Assembly: GCA_033675545.1 (NCBI GenBank)
Contig: JAWDGP010005859.1
Coordinates: 166,001-230,000 of the forward strand
Source of the DNA: Elysia crispata
Lineage: Eukaryota; Mollusca; Gastropoda; Plakobranchidae
Length of the DNA stretch: 64,000 bases
Direction: 5' to 3'
Positions 35,501 through 47,800 of this stretch are shown piece by piece (the first letter of the stretch is position 1; each line of letters begins with the position of its first letter). The notes beneath the pieces are model-generated. The model had not been told where the DNA came from. It ran no database searches and was given only the letters and a program-made list of their open reading frames with translations. A program made the position numbers and the translations under genes.

Positions 35501-38500
35501 AAAAAGGAAAAACAGTAATTACTAATAAGAAAAAAGCCCAAATTTTTTTTTTTATGAATCACAGAGTACAAAAATAATTTAAATGAAAAGAAACATAGCC
35601 TAATCAGACTTTGGAGTGTCTAGTTCCTACCTGTTAAACTTGACAATGATTGCCTTCTATGGACAGATAAAAGCAAGAATGCATCTACCTTTGAGGTTAT
35701 ATTAAAACAATGTATTCATGAGATGAATAAAAAAAATTTTATTAACTTGTTAAAAATTCCTTGCTTTGCATTTCGGTTTAAAAAAAAGATGAATAATTAA
35801 TGTCCTTGTCATTGAGGGAAAAAAATGTTTGATGAATCTACCATGTGTCTATATTTTCCAAGGGAATATCAATTTCTACGAAAGTTAATGTTGCAGGAAT
35901 ATAAAGAAATGTTCAAGTGACATTCAAGAGAGATTTTCGAATGTGTTCATGAATGAGTCACAGAGAGGGAGAGAAAGAGGAGACTTTCTTTTGTAGATTA
36001 AACAAGAATCATGTATTCTTCTGTGAATTGAACAAATAAACTCTACTTGTTCATTACGATATTACCTCTTTAATGACACGACCAAAACTTTTCACAAGAA
36101 CTTTTATTAATGGTTCCTGATGAACTGATTTCTCCTTCTGCTCCTTTTTCTTCAATTTAGAAAGTTCTAAATGGTGGCGAAAAAATCTCTGGAAGGATAA
36201 AAATCAAAAGTCCCAGATTCCAAGCACATTCAAATTTCATATTCACTGGCCATAAATCACAGACCAATCCAAATCAATTAGATCTAAGGGCTTCCATATT
36301 CTTAGGCAACCGTTGTTAGACAATTTAGAGATTGGAGTATCCAATTTTTTCCCCAGTGGACTCCATTGTTCAATTAAAAAAATAATATATAGTGGGCTTT
36401 ATCTTATTTCTAGAAACACCAAACACAGCTCAATTAAAAAATCAACAATGAAAATGAAAATAGATATGGCTTGAACTTTTATCTTTAATGCTACTTCATC
36501 AGTAAGTGGTTGCTACAGAATAAACTAAGTAGAGTTACAAAAGTTACGCTAATAAATGAGTTAAACCTGAACAGAAAAAGCCTTAGTATCAAAAGACAGT
36601 AAAAAAAAAGTTATACATGTTTGATACACTCATTTTTTTGCTATGCCTTTATTTTCTTACATCAAAATAGTAATTATTAAAATTATTTAATAAATCTCAC
36701 AATATCCACATTTTTTCATACTTACAGAATGGTCGGTCAAAAAGTAGGCATCAAAAGCAATCATCAAAATAAGTATAGCTACCACAAAGTAATAGATTGC
36801 TGATGTCTTTTTACTTGGGGATACTGTAAAGTAAGAAAACAGAGGTGTAAATTTCCAAGAAACATTTAAAATTTGACACTAAAAAATCTGAAGATTGTAC
36901 AATTTTCCCAGTTGAGCTGATAATTTCTTATTTTGTAACTGGTGAAAAAAAAAGAAAAATATAAAATTTAGGTTTTGTTTATAATTGTGTTGGTGCTGCA
37001 AATAACTAAACCAGGTAGATTTCTTTTGCTACATTATTTGTGAACTGGTTTTTGAAAGATTTGCAAGATCACTTTACTGTCGTTTAATGCCTTATATTTA
37101 GACAAGGGCATATAAAAGAACATGTAGAGGACAAGTATGTAGCACTGAGTATCTGAAAGGACAGGACACAATTTTTATCTAGGAAGATCGCTGTGCAAGA
37201 ATGGCTGTTTTGGATACCTGAGGTGATATTCTATGCAATAAAACAGTCATATTTATTTATTTTGTGCATGATAAAAGTTCCATGAATTTAAAAACTTAAG
37301 ATTAAAAAAAAAATGAATTCTTGTCCTTTCGATTGGTATATGATCCCAGAACATGTCATTGATGAAAGTAAAACAAAAAGTTAGTCTTGTCAATTCTAAA
37401 AATGCCAACAACAGGACTACATTGCGATGTAAAACTTGCAGGCAGTGTTATACAAGTTCTCCGTTCATTATTGAACTCAGTGCTTATGGATTTTGCTTGA
37501 TCTTTTACAATTAAGGGCAAAAGAAGACATTTAAATCATTATAATTTTTAAGGGATTGTATTAAATTTTTCTCGGGGAAATTTGAAGTAAAAACTTTACG
37601 TTAAAGCAGAATCTAGGGGAGAGTGTAGCACCATTAAGCTTGTACATTTTTTTCTCAAAAATAATTCATGGCCATAGAAAATAAATTGACCTGAAAGAAG
37701 ACCACCACCTATCAAACACCTGTATGCTTTTCTTTTTCAAGCAAAAACTTAAGAGACTAAAAAATTTCAGTGGTCAAAGCCTGTCTAGGACACATCCTTG
37801 CCTCTATGACAAGCCATTAAATAGTTTTTACTGATTAAATGAGCAAAAGACCTCAAATGTTAATTTAATGTTGAATTTATATTTGGCCTTTAAGAAGCTA
37901 ATATGACACCAGGCATTACAGCCTTGGCTATAAAGCAAATTGGGTAAAAATTTAAAGCAAAATCTCAATTCCACCTGACAGACTGTAAAGAGATAGGGAA
38001 TGCACTAAGAAAATCAGACAAACCAAGCATGAAGTTTTGAAATATTTTCATTTGACTTTTTAGTTTAAAGACACTTTTGGCCATCTGGAAAACATAGTAC
38101 AAAGCACAGAAATTTGCCAGGCTCAATCTGCACTAAAGTTGAAAATGTTACGCGTACCTTGGAATCGTTTGAGATGGCTTTACTCTTTCCATTCACTGAT
38201 GCAGCTTCTCCTGAATTATGTTTTTATTATTTTACGTGAAGTATAAAAACTTACAGTATATAATTAGAGTTAAATCGATCCTCCTTAATGTAAATTTTCA
38301 TGAGATGAAAATTAATATTTTTCATATCAGAAAGTTGTGAAAATTTTAGATCTAGCTTGCCAATCTTCTTCCAGTCTAGCAACAATCAGCTTATCTTAAC
38401 ATCTTTTGTATAGGCAAAAATTGTTCTCCGAGTCTTCAGTGTTACCTTAGTTTATTTGCATTTTGCACTGTTGATCGCAAAACTTATTTTTTCTGTACTT

Positions 38501-41500
38501 TTAGTTTGAATATACAGTGAATTTATCATTGGCTTTGTAAAAGAAAAAAATAGTCCTTTCTGTACATGTAGAACACTCTAATCTAGTTTTTATTGATTTT
38601 TCTAAAATTTGGCAAATACGCTCTTTCTTGATAAATGGGCTAAATTAGATTTTTGAGTTTTGTCTCTTAAAAAAATTGTTTCTTTCTTAAAAATGCTTTT
38701 AAAAAATTAAGTTTGCTCAGTAATGCAAAACCTGTTACCACCACCTCTTGTAAAATCTTGCTATAGAATTCAATTTCATGTCAAATTTTTCTGAGTTAGA
38801 ATATTTATGTAGAGCAATAACAATGAGAATCCTAAATGTAGTCTCAATTTTCAGTCTAGCATAACTAATGATAATTTAACATAAATGAAATAATTTGAAA
38901 CAAAACAGTTTTTCTCTTGAACCTGTATTGAAAAGAACCTCTCTTTCTTGTGTGAGAAACATTGTTTCAATTAGTCAAAGGTTGATCCTGACCTAAATTT
39001 GCACTGGGTCAACCTTGTGACCCCAAAACGCATTATAATACTTTCCAAAAGTTCTCCACCAAGTCCAGCTAGCAGTGCGCGGAATAACATCAGTAGGAGC
39101 ATGAAAGTTCCAGTCTACCTACACAGAGTTAAGTATCCTGTGATAAAAACTTGTGTGAGGCATCCAAACTTCAGAACAGTTTGTGAAAGGTGTCCTTTGA
39201 AGAAAGCCACTGGACACATATTTGATTAACTAGATAGGCTGGGAAATGCCTCAGTGTGAACCTGAGTGTTGTCTCAACAAACATATTTCTAACGGCAAAG
39301 GTAACTTTTGAAGTTCATATTGTTAAGTTTCAAACGTAAAAGGTCATTGCAGTTTGACCTCTTTGTCTTGTCACAAGCAGCAAAAAGAAACATAATTTTA
39401 ATCTTAATTGCCTGAGAAAATTATGCTAAACTGTGGGCTATGTCTTTAAAAATGAAGCAATAGATTGAGATTCAAGTTTCATTATACTAGGCAGACTAGG
39501 ATGCCCATTCAAAATGACATTTATGAATAGACAAACTAATTGGTAGTCACCAATGGGCACATACTGCATCGTAAAGGAGATTTTATCAGATAAGCCTCAA
39601 AGTATCTTTTTTGGATCCAGGGCTGTTTTGTCCTTGCTACCAATTAAATATGTCATTGCTTATGCGGTAGCAAGTGCCACTATAGCCCACATTTTAGTTC
39701 AATTTTGGAACTGAAAGATTATTTAAGCTGTAACGGTCAGACAACTTTAGTAAAACTTTCATAGTGTACACTGCTGCTGTCCGTGTTGAGCACTGCTAAT
39801 TCATGAATTTGGTGGGGATCTCATTCACACACTTGCCTTTAACTTCCCTTAACTTAAAGTCAGACACTTGTTATAACTAGGCTAAAGACTCATAGGTGGT
39901 TTCCTTATGAGCTTTTCTTCTTGATAAGATTATGTCCAAAAAGGGTTTGAGAGAAGCAGTAGCGTCACTTTGAGCTGGGGGATTTTAGAGGTCACTTCTC
40001 ATTGCAACATCTATAGGCTATAGGCTTTGCCTGAGCCAGCGTCAGGGGTTGCTTAGCTTTGGCGAGGAAGGAATGCCTTTGAGACCTTCAAGGAAGGCTG
40101 AGCTGCTTCCACCTCTATGAAGAGAAAATATCATCAATTGGTTAATTGTTGTGTGAGCCCTCTAACCTCATCCAAAGTTGCTGTTGTATTCATGCTTGTG
40201 AATCTTTGTAGACAATTTTTTTGTACAATTGCAACCGAAATTTTTTTCCAATATACGATATCTCTTTTTCTCTTCTGTAGGGAAGTGTCACATATTCCTA
40301 GGCCTTTATACAATTATGCCTTCATCTCAGAGAGTTGGTGGAGAGAGGTTCTGTGCACAAAGTGCAAAAGGAATGGGAAAACTGCAAAAAAGAGAGCTTA
40401 ATGCAGAAAATTTTTCCTAATCTTTTGTGTGATTAAGAAGGAAAAGGATTTCAAAGCAGAGAAAGAATCAGCTTACAGCAAAAAACAAAACAAAAAAAAA
40501 AAACAATTTTAAGAAGCAGATTCATTAAAAAGGAAGAAAAAAGAATAATCCAAAAAGCAGAAAAACATGACCATTTCATGAAAGAAAGGATCCCATACAG
40601 CTAGAAACTTGAATTATGGCAAATATGATAACCAAGATATTTCCCTACGCAAAGCATGAGGCAATTCTGTAAATGCAGTCTCAATTGGTTTCTACCCAAT
40701 CAATATTAAATTTACAGAGGTGCCATTATAAATGTTTTAGTAAACTATTAAGATCTAAATCATAAAGGCAGGCAATGGCCTGTGAAAACTAAAAACTTAC
40801 ACACAAGGACAATTATATTAGTTACAGCAACCAGAGTCCCTGAGATATTCTGTAAAAGAGAAAGATAAACAATGAAAATCATGATTTTTAAAGTAAATCT
40901 CTGTAAAGAAATTTTATTTTGTACCTAAAGGCAATGACATGGATCACATACAAAATGATCATAACAAATGAAAAGCATGGAAAGTAAAGAAAAAGAAAAC
41001 ATTAGAAACACTGGCTGTTCATTCTTCACCATTATAATTCAAACAAACATTTTCTTCATTTTACTAATATAAGGACAAAATTTGAACCATAAATACTGTT
41101 TCTTATTTTAATGTTCAAAATATGTACAATTCTTATTTATTTTAGAATCTTGTGGGTTTTTTTTTTTAAGTTTGCAATACACAAAAAGAAAAAGCTTGAA
41201 CATAGAATAAATGCTTACATTTCCCAAGATAACAGCATTTGTGTACTTCATAGGAAGAACGGCTACAAGCCCATACATGCTATTCTGATACATCCCCACT
41301 GCAGCTGCAAAGTATATGTTAACAAAAACATATTTAAAGAATAAGTTGGTTAAAAATAAATTCTTAAATAATCATCAGTAAATGAATGACAATACCAGAG
41401 ATCATTTCTAATACAATCCCTTATTGAAACTTTGCTGATCTTTGGATATTTTTTTTTATGGAAATAACAATGAAAATAAATGCGTCATATCAGTTAACTA

Positions 41501-43816
41501 CTGATTCCTGATGCTCTCTTGTGAAAAAAATGGTCTTTTAAATAAATTTCATTCAAAATGTCCAAATTTAAGCTTTGGGTTTTAAAAAAAAACCAGACTG
41601 TCAAGGCATTTTTTATAAATTGACAATGTTTCTTCATGTTTCAAAGATTTAAAAAAAATTTTTCTCACTATCCTTTAAGATCTTCAAATGATTGGTATCT
41701 TTAAATTCCCAAAACATCAAAGCTTTGATCAGAGGCATTAAAATGTTGTAAGGAAACAAGAAATAAAAATAAAAAGGCATTAACAGTCAACAGTATGTCC
41801 TCCAGAAACTAACATATACCCACCATTTATAACAACTGCTGAGGCCATCGTCATCCAGAAAAATGTCTCTGGCCCTGCGAATGATAAAAATGTATAAAGA
41901 GTGTATGAAACAGTTCATGATTAAACAAGCAGAAGGAGAAAAATAACTAGTGTAGATGAAGTAACAAAGGGGAAGAAGATATTTATACACCAAGTGGAAT
42001 GGAATTTAGTAATAAATCTAGTTCTATTGTTTGAAATTTGAACTTAAATAAAAAGAATAGTGGAACAAACAGTAAGACTTGTAAAATAAAAAAGCACTCA
42101 TCTATATGATTTGTCTAAATTAGAAAAAATCAGTTGGATCGCTATTGTACTTACAATCACTACTATCAATCATAGCAAGAACCACTGTGAAGACAAACAT
42201 GATGATCATAATAAATATGCTGGTGACAATCTTTATACCAAGCCTGCCCCTGAAATATGTAAAAAACACAAATGGAACTTTGAAAGTCTCAAAGCAGCTA
42301 TAGTGTACAAAATTTTAATTGCATTTGTCAAACATGGGGCTCCATTTGAGCAAAATCAGAATTGACAGTGATACACCTGAGAGTGGTATTCATCGCAGAG
42401 GAAGTAAAAGTTCAATAATAAAATTTATAAAAACAGCTCTTTCTAATACATTTTTCAGTTTCTCTACAAGCAAACTCACAAACAGAATTTTTATATGTTT
42501 GTCAATATCTTTGATCTAAGATTTAAATGAGAACCAAATGTCAACATCACACAGTTTCAGAAATTACTTAAGAAACGGAAAATGCTTCTCATTAGACTAC
42601 AATGAAACTCCCAATGAATTACAATTAACAACTTGCCGAGACATAAATCTAGGAACCCTGAACTTTCCTCAGCATGACTGAATAGAAGAGTTGTTAAGAC
42701 GATTTTTAATACAAACATAATATTTTTCCACTTCAAAAAATAATTATATAGAAACCAGCAATATAATCTGACCTGACACAATAATCAAACAGACATGAAT
42801 GTGTAGGAAATGCTTTTGATATAAGAAAGATACTGTTACAAGTCACTACCAGACTCTCGCCATCTAAACATTTAATCAGGGCATGCTTGAAGGAATAACA
42901 CATAGATAAAAAATTTGCAAAGAAAAGCAAGTGATAACCAAAATGAGCTGGAAGGATCAATTTCATTTTTAAAAAATCACAACTTCTGATCACCCCTTGC
43001 TTCCACACAAGGCAAAGAGGAGCCAAGACTATTGCATTATGAACACATTATAATGATTGTAGAAAATATTAGTGAATTACCTTCTTATTTACCTCACTTC
43101 AAAGCAAAGTCATCTCCTTGCATTTTCCTTGATAAATGATATAATGTGAGGTTTTAACTTTGAATTAAAGCACGCCAATGAGTAGTGAGTGTGCAAGTGT
43201 AGCAGCCAAATCCTTCAATATGATACTTCTATCCCTCATAACATCAGAATGAATACATAAATGGAAAAAATACATATTGTGGAATAAAAATAAAGTTTTA
43301 ATGAATATTATAATTAAATTTCTTTAAAATAAATGATTCCCTTTAAGTTCACACTAAATTCTTATTTAAAACTTAACATTGTATATTTTTGAACCATTAA
43401 ACCTAAATGCTATAAATTTGTTTTTTTTTTCAAAATCAAGTTTAACTTATTTTCAAATGATTAAAACATGCACTGAAAAAACATGCCAATTTAGAGCACA
43501 AATTCAGAGGGGGCCTAAATCAAAACCAGGCCTCAGCTGTAACAGGTAGTGAGCAGGTAAAATGCCCATACAGTTGCTCTCAACTTCACCGAATAACTGC
43601 TATTTTCGTTTATACTATTCTTATTAAATTAGGTCTATTCTATTTCTTTACTTGCTATTATTGATGTTGTTACGTTTGGTATTTTTGTAGTTGTTATTAG
43701 TGTTATTACCCAATTAAATAAAAATAAAGAAAATGAAAATAGCAATTCTAATTTTAATTATTTTTATTGTTTTTATTATTATTATCATTGTTATTATTGT
43801 TATTATTACTATTATT

Positions 43817-43893
<77 letters not shown>

Positions 43894-46800
43894 AACTATT
43901 ACCATAATTAGTTTTATTACCGTTGATGATGTTTATATTTTTCTTTGTTATTTTTGTTATATATGATTATGTAAATAGTATAATGCGCAATTCTAGATAA
44001 CTCGTGATTCTAATAAGGAATTAATTAGGCTCAGGATAAGTAGTACATAAATTTATACTTCACTATTGCACATACTACACACATATTCTTTTCATATATG
44101 GTCATAGACATCAAGTCCTTCTTTTGAAAAAAAAAAAAAAAAGCACGAATAAATTAATTGGGTTATTTATATCTCTTTACGGTACTTTGAAAAGTTAAAA
44201 TTTTTTTTTTTTTTTTTAAATATACCAAAATGTCGATACATAATAGCATGAGAAAAGCATTTTTGCTCATAAGATGTCAGAGGTAAAGTCACACTCCATG
44301 TACTGTGTCACCATGTGATCTCACAGCAGCCCTTTGATTACAACTGATCTCTACTTATTTCCAATAATGATCTGCAACTCACCCTCCACATTGGCAGCAG
44401 AGATTAATCAAGTTCATTAGGAAATTTGGCCATTGTGATGCCATTCCAATATAGCTCATAAAGTTGGTCTTGTAATCCAGCAACATTGCTGATGATTGGT
44501 TGCCTTGGTCAAGCTTGTAGTTTTCAAAATACTTGCATGAAAAAAAAATGTGGTGCTCATGAAGATAAAAATAGTAGAGCTTTAAGTTTCCTACATTCTT
44601 AAATTATGCAACAAGAGATTCCTCATTATTTTTAATGAATTTGGCAATGTCTGCACAACAAATGAACTCTTCAACCGAAAAATACATGTAATTATATATT
44701 TGAAAGATCCCCTGTCAGCAACCAAGAAATGTAATTAGTTAAACTTTTAATAATATGTGGACATGACTTTGTGAAACAATTTCATATAATTAAAAATAAC
44801 ATAAGTGAAACATTTACTTCATTTACTATTTTATAAGAGTGTGAGTTGACACTAGAAACTTACTGCTTTGGCATTAATGAACATATTCCATGGAATAAGG
44901 ATTGCAATTCCATGAATCATCATGATAATGTATACCAAATGCATCCTGGATAACATAAAAATAGAGAAAAGCAATAAGTTATTTCAAGAATTTTTTTCTT
45001 ATCATTTACATTTCATTCACTAAACCACAATATGCATGAAAGAAGTTTTTTCATGCACATCTTTGCTCGATCGGTAAGTTTTCCAATATTTTTAAAAATG
45101 TTTTTACCAGATAACCTAATAACTTTCCGAAACAAGTTTTATTCTCTAAAATTCAGTGGCTTTGAAAGAATCTTGTCACAGGTGAATGCTGACTGAATTT
45201 TTGAAATCCTTACTAGTATTACTCTAGAGAGTTTTATCTCTACATTTTTTACATAAGACACAGAAAAAAAAACTCATTTCTTGTTTAACCAGTCAAGATT
45301 TTACTTAATGAAGTTAAGAAAAGTAGATGAATTGTTGGCCTCTACCTTTGCTACTGATATTTTGATATTGCTTATTATGTTTATTAAGATTTTTATATAA
45401 CTCAACACTACTATAAAGTATAGTTGGATAGACTTTTTAATCAATCCATTATTCATCTCAAACTCAATTGTCCATTGGCAATTTTGCAAAACTCATGACA
45501 TAAAATAAAGAGTTATATAACATTAAAATTAGGATTTTTTAACAGTTGCCGTAAAGAACTGCACACTGCAAATCGACTGTAATCATACAATTTATACATA
45601 AAAAGATGCTGGTTCTCAAGGCCTCTAGGCGTTTCAAAGCTGAAAACTATCGTTCAGATCATAATGTGAGAGTGCATATTAGATGTAGGTCCATTTAATA
45701 CACTTGGGGAAAAATTCATATGCAGATTTTAAAAGCTAAATTTGACATTTGAGCAGCTTCCAAACAAAGTGTGAAATTGTTCAATATTTCTTGTGATCGA
45801 AATAAAATGATTAAGCCCACTAATGTTTCACTTTTGTTTTCATAAACCATTTATTTTAGCAAATCTACCAAGCAACTACATTGAGATATTAGAGGCAAAT
45901 ATATAATGACACTCATATATATATATATGAATATATATGCACATATCTGCATCTTGATTGCAATGAAAATCCCAGTTCAGATCAGAGGAAGGTGAAAAGT
46001 ATCATGAAGTTGTGCATTTTTGCACAACATCAGACCGATGTTTTGGATGGAATCGAGTGTATCATAGTACAAATTTAGATCATTTCTCATCTATACAGAT
46101 TATGAATGGAGACATTTTTTTGATGTAATAGTAAATTATGCATGCTCATAAGAAAGTTATGGTACGAAAGAAAATACTCTCTCTAGATGCCCAACTTAGT
46201 CTGCGTATGCTTAATTTTATAATGATTCAGAAGCATTAAAAACTAGAGTGTTAAAATATTCTACCACATAATGACAGCATTATATAACTTCTTATCATTC
46301 ATGGTTATTTCTTTCATATTAATTATTGTGGAAGAAATATAAACCTGTCTCTCGGAGGATTGCTTTGCATCTCTGATATGAGCTGCTCTGTTGAACTTTT
46401 ATGGACAATAGCATTATTGACCATGCCATCCCAACCAGGGTCAAGTTTTACTGGTGGAAGGAAGTGCTCACGTTCTGATATTGTGCCTGGCTCTGTTGAT
46501 AAAAAAGGAAGAAAAATAAAGAGAGGAACCAAACAAGGCATAAACATTTATAATCCAATTCACAATTAATTAATTACAGTTATTTAGTTCATTTGGAAAA
46601 CCTTTCTACAAGAAAAACAAACAAAAAAGTTCTATATCTTTATTGCAGAACATAAAAAACTAAGTCTACAAATAGGGACAGATCAAATTTCACCAACATC
46701 TCTTTAAAAGACAGTCATTATTATTGCATATCATAAAATTGACCTCAACATTTTTAATTTGTTACTTTCCTTTTTTCTTCTTGGCCAAACAAATAATTCC

Positions 46801-46964
46801 AGACAGTGACAAAGAGTCATTCATATCTTACCATATGCTCCATTTTTGAAGAGAGGAGACTGGTGCCAAATGGGCTCACTCTTTGGGCCACTAAATGGAT
46901 CTCGCTTGCCATAGCCTGTCAGACGGACATGTTTCAAGTCGTCATCACCGCCTGCACTATCCAT
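29421..46964 (-). CDS. Equilibrative nucleoside transporter (SLC29/ENT family), 14 coding exons, 506 aa
   Basis: This gene encodes a multipass membrane carrier expected to move nucleosides, and perhaps nucleobases or amines, by facilitated diffusion. Fourteen exons on the minus strand join in phase from ATG 46964-46962 to TGA 29423-29421 (1521 nt). Seen: a hydrophilic N-terminus of about 94 residues; TM1 with the ENT motif PWN at residues 112-114; a YQNSMYG segment in TM4 (residues 225-231); a charged loop rich in Lys, Glu and Gln at about 300-335; the FPAVV segment of TM7; the FRPELR loop; and the FSSGY segment of TM10. The C-terminus is hydrophobic and ends shortly after the last helix, as in human ENT1-3. 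Human ENT1 has 456 residues; the extra length is mainly N-terminal. The ENT1 TM8 residues Asp341 and Arg345 appear as Ala and Asn here. The family is secure; the subfamily and substrate are not. Confidence 0.93.
30160..31060 (-). mobile_element. Decayed Ty3/gypsy pol relic in ENT intron 13
   Basis: On the minus strand, in order and in several frames, there are remnants of reverse transcriptase and RNase H: FSTSDLAS (31015-31049), a MPF motif (30947-30958), DNILVHS at the catalytic YxDD site (30825-30845), a G-DGI segment (about 30693-30707), SYYRKF (30591-30611), the RNase H start FGIDSSFDVLGAVLSQ (30385-30432) and NADPISQYP (30205-30231), which matches the segment before the integrase. Stops and frameshifts break it, and most of RNase H between the last two motifs is missing. 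The catalytic site is DN rather than DD, so it is dead. No LTRs were identified. It has the same orientation as the host gene. Confidence 0.8.
33530..33726 (-). CDS. ENT transporter coding exon 13 (TM9-TM10)
   Basis: Encodes PNARWVNVLVILRVIFIPLM, the loop FRPELRNIPVYFGHD, and FAFSSGYCSSLLMMYAP. Alignment with ENT1 is continuous by eye. The ENT motif SNGY is SSGY here. The acceptor is TTTTTCAG and the donor GTAAGT, splitting the Lys467 codon. Confidence 0.96.
34839..34924 (-). CDS. ENT transporter coding exon 12 (TM8, missing the conserved Asp and Arg)
   Basis: Encodes DYWTAIFCFLFFNFFATLGN and FATEFVRW. The frame and both junctions are clear (acceptor TTTTCAG, donor GTAAAA). Where human ENT1 reads FDWLGR (Asp341, Arg345), this exon reads FATLGN, so both polar residues are gone. 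Confidence 0.95.
35384..35486 (-). CDS. ENT transporter coding exon 11 (TM7)
   Basis: Encodes IWHLAFGVFFTFFITLVLFP and AVVSDVKPQQIKMH. The FPAV segment matches the ENT TM7 exit. The acceptor is ATTTCAG and the donor GTAAAT. Confidence 0.95.
36066..36188 (-). CDS. ENT transporter coding exon 10 (large cytosolic loop)
   Basis: Encodes RFFRHHLELS followed by a Lys/Glu/Gln-rich stretch and LIKVLVKSFGRVIKE. This is the central TM6-TM7 loop, which is cytosolic and often phosphorylated in ENT proteins. The acceptor is CCTTCCAG and the donor GTAATA. Confidence 0.94.
36726..36823 (-). CDS. ENT transporter coding exon 9 (TM6)
   Basis: Encodes SPSKKTSAIYYFVVAI and the rest of TM6, ending DAYFLTDHS. 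The acceptor is CTTTACAG and the donor GTAAGT. The preceding intron is 3977 bp. Confidence 0.94.
38990..39300 (-). pseudogene. Decayed protein-coding-like segment in ENT intron 8
   Basis: The minus strand reads FFKGHLSQTVLKFGCLTQVF, a stop, then a hydrophobic stretch MLLLMLFRALLAGLGGELLE. The order (a GH-x-x-x-T-like loop, then a hydrophobic helix with a GG pair) resembles an aquaporin half-repeat, but the NPA box is absent and the similarity is weak. This segment and the next 1.1 kb have more CpG than the rest of the intron, as expected for an insertion. Confidence 0.15.
40801..40849 (-). CDS. ENT transporter coding exon 8 (49 bp, TM5)
   Basis: Encodes NISGTLVAVTNIIVLV, the TM5 segment that follows the loop in ENT proteins. 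The acceptor is TTTTACAG and the donor GTAAGT. It ends one base into the Leu265 codon. Confidence 0.92.
41219..41304 (-). CDS. ENT transporter coding exon 7 (TM4-TM5)
   Basis: Encodes AVGMYQNSMYGLVAVLPMKY and the start of TM5. The chosen acceptor (TTTGCAG) is the upstream one of two tandem CAGs; it gives the same N-to-Q spacing as human ENT1 TM4, with Gln226 matching ENT1 Gln158. Using the next CAG would drop two residues in frame, so NAGNAG-like alternative splicing is possible. Confidence 0.92.
41824..41874 (-). CDS. ENT transporter coding exon 6 (51-bp microexon, start of TM4)
   Basis: A short exon encoding PETFFWMTMASAVVIN, the start of TM4. The acceptor is TTCGCAG. The donor GTGGGT is weaker than the GTATAT four bases on, but only the first keeps the frame into exon 7 and the spacing found in other ENT proteins. 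Confidence 0.88.
42155..42249 (-). CDS. ENT transporter coding exon 5 (TM3)
   Basis: Encodes GRLGIKIVTS followed by the hydrophobic TM3 and the segment VLAMIDSSD. The acceptor is TATTTCAG and the donor GTAAGT. The exon begins with one base completing Gly171 and ends with one base of the Trp203 codon. Confidence 0.93.
43781..43895. repeat. (ATT)n-(ATC)n-(ATT)n trinucleotide array in ENT intron 4
   Basis: About 16 ATC units flanked on both sides by ATT-rich repeats. The poly-Ile and poly-Met reading frames here are artefacts of the repeat. Confidence 0.95.
44383..44531 (-). CDS. ENT transporter coding exon 4 (first extracellular loop and TM2)
   Basis: The exon starts YFENYKLDQGNQSS, the tail of TM1 and first extracellular loop, and runs into TM2 with SQWPNFLMNLINLCC. 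One N-glycosylation sequon, Asn-Gln-Ser, is visible in the loop. The donor GTGAGT is strong; the acceptor ends GCAAG rather than the usual C/TAG, which is rare but allowed. Confidence 0.93.
44864..44945 (-). CDS. ENT transporter coding exon 3 (TM1)
   Basis: The exon encodes TM1, beginning MHLVYIIMMIHG and containing the family signature IPWNMF. The Trp corresponds to Trp29 of human ENT1 in the substrate pocket. The acceptor is TTATCCAG and the donor is GCA|GTAAGT. Confidence 0.95.
46345..46492 (-). CDS. ENT transporter coding exon 2
   Basis: The acceptor ATCAACAG precedes AG-CCA-GGC, and the donor is CAG|GTTTAT. The exon encodes residues 45-94, still a hydrophilic N-terminal region containing HFLPPVKLDPGW. 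Its last two bases pair with the G that opens exon 3 to give Arg94, just before TM1. Confidence 0.88.
46832..46964 (-). CDS. ENT transporter coding exon 1 (start codon)
   Basis: The exon begins with ATG at 46964-46962 and ends with TAT G before a GTAAGA donor. It encodes 44 hydrophilic residues of the cytosolic N-terminus, starting MDSAGGDDDLKHVRL. A possible 5' UTR acceptor (ATTTTAG) lies at 46999-47001, 35 nt upstream of the ATG. It joins exon 2 to make a Glu codon. Confidence 0.85.
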
Positions 46965-47684
46965 ATTAAACAAGAACACACAAGCTCTCGTTAAAAATCT
47001 AAAATGTCAAGCACTAAGTTTTAAAAATCGACAGAGTTGGTCTTCTCTACGTATCAATTAATGCAATACTTAGGGTTTTATTTCTTTGATTGACTAGCCT
47101 TTTTACAAATATCCACTTGTTTTCACAAGTCTTGATGGATGTCTGTGAGGTAATCTAGAGAAGCTTGAGTCAGAAGTCAGCACTGGAAACGTCATTTTCA
47201 TCACTTAAAGATGATTCTTGACTTTTTCTCAATCTCGTTTGTTTGTTAGTCTTGTTCCTAAAAGTATAAATAGACAGAAAATTTTAAAAAGTTAACTTAA
47301 AACTGTGTGATCACATCTTTTGCTACCAAAGGTTTAATTAGTTTTAGATAGACAGATAGATACGCAGTCCCAGAGAAAGAAAACAAGAATTAAGTAATAT
47401 AGATAGAGACTGGCAAGCAGACAGGCAGAAAAGAGAAAGAAGAGATTCTATAAGAAACATTAAGACAGATAAAAAAAGAAGTTTAATGAAAGAGACGTTA
47501 GAAAAAAGGGGGTGGGAATTGATAATAGAGAGGAGGCACAGAGAAAGAGAGATTGGAAGAGTAGAGATAAAGAAAGAACAAAATATTTCAAGAAAGGGAA
47601 AGTTTTGAACAAAAGAGGGAACAAAATTAAAACATTTAAAGTGTGGATCGTCTGAAACAAAAGATTCAAATATTTGTGGTAAAG

Positions 47685-47800
<116 letters not shown>

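Noticed and set aside
41818-41824. Alternative donor GTATAT for ENT exon 6
   Set aside because: It shifts the frame into exon 7 with either acceptor.
42733-43026. 97-codon open frame inside ENT intron 4
   Set aside because: The transporter frame is complete without it, no ENT-like residues are present, and it has no splice sites in phase.
43714-43966. Poly-Ile and poly-Met open frames
   Set aside because: Produced by the ATT/ATC trinucleotide array.
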